This document shows positions 21,377 to 28,445 of a stretch of DNA of 64,000 bases, piece after piece. The stretch's first letter is position 1; every line of letters starts with the position of its first letter. This DNA is from Pseudodesulfovibrio sp. (GTDB lineage Bacteria > Desulfobacterota > Desulfovibrionia > Desulfovibrionales > Desulfovibrionaceae): assembly GCF_028692895.1 (NCBI RefSeq), contig NZ_JAQUWN010000002.1:1-64000 (forward strand). Reading direction: 5' to 3'. Made by a program: the position numbers and the translations under genes. Under the pieces are notes generated by a model. It was given only the letters and a program-made list of their open reading frames with translations. It did not search any database and was not told the origin of the DNA.

Positions 21377-22047
21377 GAGACGCCTCCGAGGGGCTGGGGG
21401 TTGTCGACCATGCGTCCGTGATCCATGTGCAGGATGCGGTCGCTGACGCCATTTAACCACGGCATGTCGTGGCTGGCAATGACCATTGCCGTGGCGTCCC
21501 GGTCGCGGGCGGCCAGCACGGCGTCGCGGATGAGGGCGGCGCTTTCGCTGTCCAGGCTGGCCGTGGGCTCGTCCAGGAGCAACAGCCGGGGACGCAGGAC
21601 CAGCCGGGCGGCCAGGGCCACCCGCTGGGTTTCGCCGCCCGAGAGCTCGAACCAGAGCCGGGGTGCGAAGACGTTCGGGTCAAGCCCCACCAGGGCCAGG
21701 GCCTCGCGCACGCGGGGGCGGACGTCGCGCTCGCCGCGCACCTTGAGGCCGTACGCCACGTTGGCGAAGACGGTGCGCTTGAGCAGGTAGGGCTCCTGGG
21801 TCAGCAGGGTGACCTGGCGGCGGGACTCGGTGTCGGCCTCGTCCACGGTCCGGCCGAGGAATTGGAGCTTCCCGGCGGCGGGTGGCTCCAGTTGGGCGAT
21901 GAGCCGGAGCAGGGTGGACTTGCCAGAGCCGTTGGGTCCGGCCAGGCCGAGGATTTGGCCCGGGGCCAGGGCCAGGCCCGGCACATCGAGCACGTTCCGG
22001 CCGGAATAGGACTGGGAGATGTTGTCGAGGCGGAGGATTTCGCTCAC
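21373..22047 (-). CDS. tupC: tungstate ABC transporter ATP-binding protein (GTG start)
   Basis: Walker A GPNGSGKST, LSGGETQRVALAARLVLRPRLLLLDEPTASLD; operonic with tupA/tupB. Confidence 0.88.
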   Translation of the reverse strand: MSEILRLDNISQSYSGRNVLDVPGLALAPGQILGLAGPNGSGKSTLLRLIAQLEPPAAGKLQFLGRTVDEADTESRRQVTLLTQEPYLLKRTVFANVAYGLKVRGERDVRPRVREALALVGLDPNVFAPRLWFELSGGETQRVALAARLVLRPRLLLLDEPTASLDSESAALIRDAVLAARDRDATAMVIASHDMPWLNGVSDRILHMDHGRMVDNPQPLGGVS

Positions 22048-22739
22048 TGCCTGGCCCTCCGCTTGAGCCCGGAGGCGACGATGTTTACCGTCAGGGCCAC
22101 GGCCAGCAGGACCATGCCCAGGGCGATGCCCAGGGCGAACTCGCCCTTGCCGGTCTCCAGCGCGATGGCCGTGGTGATGGTCCGGGTGTGCCACTTGATG
22201 TTGCCGCCCACCATCATGGAGATGCCCACCTCGGAGACGATGCGGCCGTAGGCGGCCATGGCCGCCAGGATGATGGCGAAGCGTGCCTCCGTCACCGTGG
22301 CCCACAGGACCTGGCGCGGGTCGGCCCCCAGTGTAAGGAGCGTTTGGGGCAGCCGCTTGTCCAGGGTTTCCACGGCATTGGCGGTCATGGCGACGATGAT
22401 GGGCAGGCCGAGAATGGCCTGGCCCAGGGCCATGCCGGGCACGGTGAAGAGCAGGCCGGTCGCGCCCAAGGGGCCGTTGCGGGTGAGCAGGGCGTAGACC
22501 ATCAGGCCGATGACCACCGTGGGGAACGAGAGCAGGGTGTCCACCAGGGTGCGGACCACCTTCTTGCCTCGAAATTCGTGATAGCCGAGCAGGAAGCCGA
22601 GAGGCACGCCGATGAGCAGGCTGGCGGTCATGGAGAGCGACGAGGCATAGACCGTCGCCCAGATGGCGGAGTATGTCTCGTCATTGCCCGAGAAGAGCAG
22701 GACGAAGCCCTGAAGAAAGCCGTGCAGAATGTAATCCAT
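22044..22739 (-). CDS. tupB: tungstate ABC transporter permease
   Basis: Multi-TM permease with TVTEARFAIILAAMAAYGRIVSEVGISMMVGGNIKWHTRTITTAIALETGKGEF. Confidence 0.9.
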   Translation of the reverse strand: MDYILHGFLQGFVLLFSGNDETYSAIWATVYASSLSMTASLLIGVPLGFLLGYHEFRGKKVVRTLVDTLLSFPTVVIGLMVYALLTRNGPLGATGLLFTVPGMALGQAILGLPIIVAMTANAVETLDKRLPQTLLTLGADPRQVLWATVTEARFAIILAAMAAYGRIVSEVGISMMVGGNIKWHTRTITTAIALETGKGEFALGIALGMVLLAVALTVNIVASGLKRRARQ

Positions 22740-22797
22740 GGCAGTGGGGGGGGGCGGGGAACGGCGCGAGGCCGTCCCCCGGTCGGGTTGTGTCGGG

Positions 22798-23625
22798 TTA
22801 CTTCTTGGCGTTGGGGATGAAGAGCTGCTTGCCGAGCAGCTTGAAGTCGCCGATGGCCTTCTGGACCTCGGGGGAGGCCATCCAGGCGGTGAACTTCTTG
22901 GCCAGGTCGTACTGGGCGTCCTTGCAGTGGGCGGGGTTGACCGCCAGGACGGAGTACTGGTTGAAGAGGACCTTGTCGCCCTCGACCATGACCTTCAGGG
23001 CCGGGTTGCCGCCCTTGGTGTCGGCATACTTGATGTAGGTGCCGCGGTCGGTCATGGTGTAGCCGTTCTTCTCCTCGGCCATGATGATGGTGGCGATCAT
23101 CTTCTGGCCGCCGGAGACGTACCAGGACTCCTTGTCGGGCACCGGCATTTCGGCGGACTTCCAGAGGGCGAGCTCCTTCTTGTGGGTGCCGGAGTTGTCG
23201 CCGCGGCTGATGAACGGGGCCTTCTTGGCCGCGATGGTCTTCAGGGCGTCGGTCACGGACATGCCCTTGATCCCGGCCGGGTCGGACTCGGGGCCGATGA
23301 TGACGAAGTCATTGTACATGACCTCGGTGCGGTCCATGAGCACGCCCTTGTCCACGTAGGCCTTCTCGGCAGCGGGGGCGTGGACCAGAACGACGTCCAC
23401 GTTGCAGTCCTCGGCCATCTTGAGCGCGGCGCCGGTCCCCTTGGCGACGTACTGGATTTCGATGCCGGTGTCTTTCTTGAACTGCGGGACGATGTACTCG
23501 CCCAGCAGCCCGGTGTTGTCGGTGCTGGTGGTGGTGGCCATTTTCAGGACAGGCCCGGCCTGGGCGGCGATCGCCAGGGCGAGCACGAGCGCAAAGCTCA
23601 GCAGGGTCATGCAAACACGTTTCAT
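22798..23625 (-). CDS. tupA: tungstate ABC transporter substrate-binding protein
   Basis: Signal peptide; LKMATTTSTDNTGLLGEYIVPQFKKDTGIEIQYVAKGTGAALKMAEDCNVDVVLVHAPAAEKAYVD, typical TupA. Confidence 0.92.
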   Translation of the reverse strand: MKRVCMTLLSFALVLALAIAAQAGPVLKMATTTSTDNTGLLGEYIVPQFKKDTGIEIQYVAKGTGAALKMAEDCNVDVVLVHAPAAEKAYVDKGVLMDRTEVMYNDFVIIGPESDPAGIKGMSVTDALKTIAAKKAPFISRGDNSGTHKKELALWKSAEMPVPDKESWYVSGGQKMIATIIMAEEKNGYTMTDRGTYIKYADTKGGNPALKVMVEGDKVLFNQYSVLAVNPAHCKDAQYDLAKKFTAWMASPEVQKAIGDFKLLGKQLFIPNAKK

Positions 23626-23682
23626 CAGTTCCTCCTTTGATGGACAGGTTCGATTTGTTGGAGAGGCCATTATCAGAAAAAC

Positions 23683-24069
23683 CTATTCGGTGTCGTCACG
23701 ATAAAATTCATCCGACTTGTTGACTTCCATCCCCAGCATGGTCGAGGCCCGTCGGGTGGCGTAGTCCTCCACGTCCAGATAGAAGGCGAGGAATCTTTCC
23801 ATGAGCTCCTTGCCTTCCGGAGTCAGGTTGAACCGCTGGCCCATGCCCTTGGTCTTCTCGACCAGCGGCTTGCCGATGCGGTCCTCGGCCTTTTTCAGCT
23901 TGCCCCAGGCGCGGCGGTAGGACATGCCCAGGCTGGAGGCCGCCTGGCGCAACGAGCCCAGTTTTTCCACGTATTGCAGGAGCAGGGTGCTGCCGATGCC
24001 GATGTAGGTTTCCTCTTCCTGTTCAATCCAGACGCGCAGCCGAAGAATAGCAGTTGATTTGTTTGACAT
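23683..24069 (-). CDS. ModE-like winged HTH regulator, DNA-binding domain only
   Basis: LLQYVEKLGSLRQAASSLGMSYRRAWGKLKKAEDRIGKPLVEKTKG; no C-terminal molybdate-binding repeats in 128 aa. Confidence 0.85.
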   Translation of the reverse strand: MSNKSTAILRLRVWIEQEEETYIGIGSTLLLQYVEKLGSLRQAASSLGMSYRRAWGKLKKAEDRIGKPLVEKTKGMGQRFNLTPEGKELMERFLAFYLDVEDYATRRASTMLGMEVNKSDEFYRDDTE

Positions 24070-24188
24070 GATACTTCAATGGGTTGGAGTAGGCCTGTGA
24101 CGATATGAGACAGCCATGTATTTTCATTGTCTGCCTAATGAGGGGCATGAAGTCAATAGAGGTATAATACGCAAGAATTCGGCACCAA

Positions 24189-25025
24189 CTACAGGGTGAC
24201 CGTATCGAAGGACAGGGCGCCGAGATCGACGATGAGCATTTTCCCGGCCAGGGACGAGGGACGGCCGCACAGCAGCTTCACCGCCTCGGCGGCCATGAGC
24301 GAGGCCATGAGGTTTACGGCCGGGGCCGGGCAGCCGAGTTGCTTCTCGGCCGACTCTCTTTGCCCCATGATGTCGGACGGGGACACTGAGCCCGGCAGGA
24401 CTACGCCCACGTAGCCGACCCAGCCCGCCAGCGCGCCGGTGACCAGGGGGATTCCCGCTTCGGCGGCCGCCTTGCGCAGGGCGGGGCGGATTTCGAGTCC
24501 GCCCAGGGCGTCCACGGCCAGGGAGCAGCCGTCCAGGAAGGCGGGCAGGGTCTCAGGCGTGAGGAATTCGTTGCGCGCCTCCAACCGGACCGAGGGGTTG
24601 ACCTCGGCGGCGCGCAGCCGGGCCGCCTCGGCCTTGGACATGCCCAGGGTTTCGGCCGTGGCAAGGGCCTGGCGGTTCAGGTTGGTGGTCTCGAAGGCGT
24701 CGCCGTCTGCCGCGCGCAGATGGCCGACGCCCAGGCGGAGGAACTGGTCCAGGAGCAGGCCGCCCAGCCCGCCCAAACCGACCTGGGCCGCGCGGGCGCG
24801 CAGCAGGAGCCGTTGGTCCGTGTCGGACACGGCCCGGCGGTTGCGCAGGTAGCGTTCGGGATGGATGCCGAGCTCCAGGGCCGAGGCCTCGACCTCGCAG
24901 CCGGGAAGGCCGAAGTCGCGCGCAATATCCCGGATGGCGGTCGGGGGCAGGATGAGCCCCATGCCGCCGTCGGGCAGGGCGGCGGTGGCGGCTCGGGCGC
25001 GGACGGCCTTCGGCAGGGAGGACAT
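24189..25025 (-). CDS. ThiF/MoeB/HesA-family adenylyltransferase-like protein
   Basis: VGLGGLGGLLLDQFLRLGVGHLRAADGDAFETTNLNRQ nucleotide-binding motif. Confidence 0.87.
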   Translation of the reverse strand: MSSLPKAVRARAATAALPDGGMGLILPPTAIRDIARDFGLPGCEVEASALELGIHPERYLRNRRAVSDTDQRLLLRARAAQVGLGGLGGLLLDQFLRLGVGHLRAADGDAFETTNLNRQALATAETLGMSKAEAARLRAAEVNPSVRLEARNEFLTPETLPAFLDGCSLAVDALGGLEIRPALRKAAAEAGIPLVTGALAGWVGYVGVVLPGSVSPSDIMGQRESAEKQLGCPAPAVNLMASLMAAEAVKLLCGRPSSLAGKMLIVDLGALSFDTVTL

Positions 25026-25026
25026 G

Positions 25027-25254
25027 CTAGCCCCCTCCGACCGCAGGGAACAGGCCGACGCGGTCGCCGTCCCTGACCGGGGAATCGGCAAAGGATCGGA
25101 CCGAATTGATGAAGATGATGGCCACTTCCTCGGCCGGGATGCCGATTTTGGCCAGAAGCGAGTTCACGGTCTCGCCCTCGCTGACGGGATAATCGGCCGC
25201 GTTTTCGGGCTCTAGCCCGGCCAGGGTGGCGAAGCATTTGATTTCAATACCCAT
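25027..25254 (-). CDS. MoaD/ThiS-family sulfur carrier protein
   Basis: 75-aa beta-grasp with DGDRVGLFPAVGGG C-terminus ending GG; next to ThiF-like gene. Confidence 0.88.
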   Translation of the reverse strand: MGIEIKCFATLAGLEPENAADYPVSEGETVNSLLAKIGIPAEEVAIIFINSVRSFADSPVRDGDRVGLFPAVGGG

Positions 25255-25295
25255 GATGACTTTTTAAGCCCTCCCGCGCCAGGGGTCAACAGTTT

Positions 25296-25328
25296 GAAAA
25301 AAAGGGCCGGAGAAAATCTCCGGCCCTT
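25296..25328 (-). terminator. strong hairpin and T-tract between AOR and moaD-like gene
   Basis: Minus strand AAGGGCCGGAGA-TTT-TCTCCGGCCCTTTTTTT, perfect 12-bp stem. Confidence 0.85.
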
Positions 25329-25351
25329 GCAGTTGCGGATGGCGTCGGGGG

Positions 25352-27079
25352 TTAGACCTTGGCGCCCTGGAGTTCCTCGGCCGTGATGCCCCAGGTGACG
25401 TTGTGGGGCGGCAGCGGATCGGTGTCGAAGAAACGGGGCAGACGATCGTCGGCGGCGGTGAATCCGGCGCGGGCGTTGAAGTCCAGCTCGTCCTTCAGGC
25501 AGTTGACGCCCAGGTTGACCAGGTCGTCGGTGGAGAAGGCCTGGCCGGTCCAGGACTGGACCAGGTCGGCCATGATCTGCACGCCGTCTGCCGCGTCGAG
25601 CACGGCGAAGGCCACGAACAGGCACAGGCCCATGGAGTCGATGGCGGCCGTGGCGACCTGGAGGTTCTTGGAGAGCTCGATGTTGCCCTCCTTCTTCAGG
25701 CCGTCGACGTTGCCGCCCACGCCCAGGACGTTTTGGCACACGCCGTAACCGGCGGTGTGGTCGGCCCCCATGGGGGTGGTGGCGTAGGTGACGCCCACGC
25801 CCTTGACCGCGCGCGGGTCGTAGGCGGGCATGGACTGGTTCTTGACGAGGGGCAGCCTCTCGACGCCGAAGGCGCGGCCGCAGAAGCCGACGCCGTTGCC
25901 GATGATCATGCCCATGGGATCGGCGGTGCCGATCTTCTTGACGAGCTCGATGGCGGCCTTGCCGTCACCCCAGGGAATGACGCCGCCGTCCATGGCCACG
26001 GCGATGGCGTTGCCGATCTCGATGGTGTCGATGCCCTTCTCGTCGCAGAGACGGTCGAGGTGGGCGATGTCGTCGATGTCCTGGATCAGGGCGTTGGCGC
26101 CGAAGGCCCACACGGTCTCGTACTCGAAGCCGGAAGTGACGTATTCACCGGCGGCGTTGTTGTATTGCTGGGAGCACTGGATGACGCAGCCCACATGGCA
26201 GCCTTCGGTGGTCTTGCCCTGGCGAGCCTGGATGGTTTCGGCGATCTTCTCGCCGGAGATGTCGGCGGCGTGGTCGCACTGGCCGTAGCGGAAGTTCTTG
26301 GTGGGCAGGGCGCCCGCCTCGTTGATGATGTTCACCAGGATGGCGGTGCCGAAGCCGGGCAATCCCTGGGAGGTGACGGGGTGGTTGCGCAGGATGTCGA
26401 CCCACCTGGAGCGGGAGTCCTTGAACGCGTCGGCGTCCACTGCGGCGACCTTCTCGTTGGTGTCGGCGTCCAGGATGATGGCCTTGATCTTCTTGGAGCC
26501 CATGACCGCGCCGACGCCGCCGCGACCGGCCGAGCGGGCGGGACGCTTGTACGGATCGGTGAACTGGATGGTGGCGGTGGTGCGCAGGGTTTCGCCCGCG
26601 GGTCCGATCATGCCGGCGATCATCTTGTCGCCGTAGGTCTGCATCAGCTTGTCGTGCGCGGGGTAGTTGTCCATTCCCATGATGTCGGCGCAGTTGCGGA
26701 ACTCGACCTTGTCGCCGGAGATGAACAGGGTGGAAAATTCGTCTTCCGGCGCGGGCTTGTCTTCAAGGATGATGGCCAGGATGTCCATCTTGGGCAGCTT
26801 GTGGGCGAAGAGGCCGCCGGAGTTGGACTCCTTGATGGTGCCGGTCAGCGGGGACTTGGTGCCCACGGAAAGGCGGCCGGAGTTGGCGGCGGTGGAGCCG
26901 CCCAGCAGGCCGGAGGCGAAGACCAGCTTGTTCTCGGCCGAAAGCGGATGGCAGTTGGCGGGCACTTCCTTGTTGATGACGCGGGAGGTCAGGGCCCGGC
27001 CGCCGAGCTTGGCGTACTGGCCCGGCTCCTCGAAGGTGTATTCCTTAGTCCGGGTGTTGATGCGAAGAATCCTGGGCAT
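25352..27079 (-). CDS. aor: aldehyde ferredoxin oxidoreductase (tungsten pterin enzyme)
   Basis: LSAENKLVFASGLLGGSTAANSGRLSVGTKSPLTGTIKESNSGG, GPAGE, RPARSAGRGGVGAVMGSKKIKAI, GCHVGCVIQCSQQ cysteine cluster. Confidence 0.93.
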   Translation of the reverse strand: MPRILRINTRTKEYTFEEPGQYAKLGGRALTSRVINKEVPANCHPLSAENKLVFASGLLGGSTAANSGRLSVGTKSPLTGTIKESNSGGLFAHKLPKMDILAIILEDKPAPEDEFSTLFISGDKVEFRNCADIMGMDNYPAHDKLMQTYGDKMIAGMIGPAGETLRTTATIQFTDPYKRPARSAGRGGVGAVMGSKKIKAIILDADTNEKVAAVDADAFKDSRSRWVDILRNHPVTSQGLPGFGTAILVNIINEAGALPTKNFRYGQCDHAADISGEKIAETIQARQGKTTEGCHVGCVIQCSQQYNNAAGEYVTSGFEYETVWAFGANALIQDIDDIAHLDRLCDEKGIDTIEIGNAIAVAMDGGVIPWGDGKAAIELVKKIGTADPMGMIIGNGVGFCGRAFGVERLPLVKNQSMPAYDPRAVKGVGVTYATTPMGADHTAGYGVCQNVLGVGGNVDGLKKEGNIELSKNLQVATAAIDSMGLCLFVAFAVLDAADGVQIMADLVQSWTGQAFSTDDLVNLGVNCLKDELDFNARAGFTAADDRLPRFFDTDPLPPHNVTWGITAEELQGAKV

Positions 27080-27110
27080 GGGTAACCTCGATTTGGTATA
27101 AGGTTCGGTA

Positions 27111-27125
27111 GGTTGTCAGACAACC
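27111..27125. promoter_or_regulatory. palindromic candidate operator in aor leader
   Basis: GGTTGTC-A-GACAACC, perfect 7-bp arms. Confidence 0.5.
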
Positions 27126-27153
27126 CTTCAGTTGATTATTTGACCTTTTGGGT

Positions 27154-27183
27154 ATAATACACCTATGGAAATATTTTTGTCAA
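27154..27183 (-). promoter_or_regulatory. sigma-70-type promoter of aor
   Basis: Minus strand TTGACA - 18 bp - TATTAT. Confidence 0.65.
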
Positions 27184-27195
27184 AGAAAACAGCTA

Positions 27196-27217
27196 ATTAT
27201 GTCTTTAGTGACATAAT
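27196..27217. promoter_or_regulatory. palindromic candidate activator site upstream of the aor -35
   Basis: ATTATGTC-TTTAGT-GACATAAT, perfect 8-bp arms with 6-bp spacer. Confidence 0.55.
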
Positions 27218-27261
27218 GTATCATTATCGAACACAGCGAATAGCCAGGGAAGGACACCATC

Positions 27262-27837
27262 ATGAAGAAAGATGATGTGATGCTGTTGACCATGCGCCGG
27301 GGGGCCCGGACGGGGTTCAATACCCTGTTGCAGCGGGGATTCTATCTGGCGGGCCGGTCGGGGATGACGGTGCGGACGTTCCTGCGGGAGGTTCTGGGCT
27401 ATGACGACGCGCGCATCGAGGGCGAGGTGCGGACGGTTTTTCTCAATTCAAGTCCCATGGACGGGCTGGACACCACGCGGCTTCGGGACGGTGACCGGCT
27501 GGCCCTGGGCAGCGCCATGCCCGGCCTGGTCGGCATCTGCATGGGGCGCGACAATCCTTACAAGAGCTTCCGCAGCTCCATCGGTCTGGCGCGCGAGGAT
27601 GAAGATGGGGCGGGTGAGTCCATCCGGGTGTTCGTCAAGATATTCAGCGTGTTGGCAGTGGATACGGGCGAGGGAGTCCTGGCGCGCGGCATCGAGGTGG
27701 ACCGTGCGCCGCTCCTGGCTCTGATTGATCGGGAGCGGGCGAACCTGCTGCCCGAAGGCGGGCCCGGCCCGTCGGAAATCCTGGCCGCCCTGCGCAATGG
27801 CGAGGGGCCGGTGCGGGTCCGGGTCCGATTCGCCTAG
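27262..27837 (+). CDS. uncharacterised protein divergent from aor, with MoaD/ThiS-like stretch
   Basis: Intact ORF with RBS (ggaagg); TVRTFLREVLG...VRTVFLNSSPMDGLDTTRLRDGDRLALGSAMPGLVG resembles beta-grasp sulfur-carrier pattern. Confidence 0.7.
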   Translation: MKKDDVMLLTMRRGARTGFNTLLQRGFYLAGRSGMTVRTFLREVLGYDDARIEGEVRTVFLNSSPMDGLDTTRLRDGDRLALGSAMPGLVGICMGRDNPYKSFRSSIGLAREDEDGAGESIRVFVKIFSVLAVDTGEGVLARGIEVDRAPLLALIDRERANLLPEGGPGPSEILAALRNGEGPVRVRVRFA

Positions 27838-27842
27838 GCCGC

Positions 27843-28169
27843 CTATTGGCAGCCGATGGTCTTGGCGTAGTCCGTCAGCTTGTTGATCTGCTTGCGGACT
27901 TCCATCTCGCCGAAGGCGTCTTCCATGGTCACCTGGACCTTGTTGTCGTATAGGGCCTGGGCGATCTTTCGGCACGCCGCTCCCTTTTCGCCGGCGGGCA
28001 TGCCCCGCACGTCGTCGCCGTATTGCTTCACGGCGTCGCGATAGGCTTTCTGGGCGATGCGGAATTCGGAATCGGCCAGGTCCCGCAGGCGCGAGGTCTC
28101 GGCCGCGGCCAGGGAGGGGAGGAAGCAGACCAGGGCCAGGACGGCCAGGAAAACACGGATCATGCGCAT
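27843..28169 (-). CDS. hypothetical exported protein
   Basis: MRMIRVFLAVLALVCFLPSLAAAETSRLRDLADSEFRIAQKAYRDAVKQYG; signal peptide. Confidence 0.65.
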   Translation of the reverse strand: MRMIRVFLAVLALVCFLPSLAAAETSRLRDLADSEFRIAQKAYRDAVKQYGDDVRGMPAGEKGAACRKIAQALYDNKVQVTMEDAFGEMEVRKQINKLTDYAKTIGCQ

Positions 28170-28251
28170 GACGTACTCCTTTTGTCGCATGGACGGCTTC
28201 TCCATACCACGGACATAATCCGGAACAAAGGGAATTGCCGTTTCTGGATGA

Positions 28252-28281
28252 AAAAAGGCGGCTCCCTTTCGGAAGCCGCCT
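28252..28281 (-). terminator. terminator downstream of tRNA-Val
   Basis: Minus strand GGCGGCTTCC-GAAA-GGGAGCCGCCTTTTTT. Confidence 0.8.
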
Positions 28282-28290
28282 GATGGTCGG

Positions 28291-28367
28291 TGGTGGGCGA
28301 TGCGGGATTTGAACCTGCGACTTCCACCGTGTGAAGATGGCACTCTGACCAGCTGAGTTAATCGCCC
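28291..28367 (-). tRNA. tRNA-Val(CAC), CCA encoded
   Basis: GGGCGAT-TAACTCAGCTGGTCAGAGTG-CCATC-TTCACAC-GGTGG-AAGTC-GCAGGTTCAAATCCCGC-ATCGCCC-ACCA; cloverleaf folds by eye, anticodon CAC. Confidence 0.93.
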
Positions 28368-28445
28368 ACTTCGGTCATGTCTCCGGACTTCCGTCCGAAG
28401 GGAGGTCTGATATATCCGCAAGCATGCCGGTTGGCAAGCACTTTC

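Noticed and set aside
25403-27085. 560-aa ORF opposite aor
   Set aside because: Repetitive VGGG/VHG/DGV composition with no recognisable domain; mirror-frame artefact of a high-GC gene.
27080-27147. Moco/Tuco-type riboswitch in the aor leader
   Set aside because: Leader is only ~65 nt and I cannot recognise the multi-stem Moco RNA by eye; an Infernal search would be decisive.
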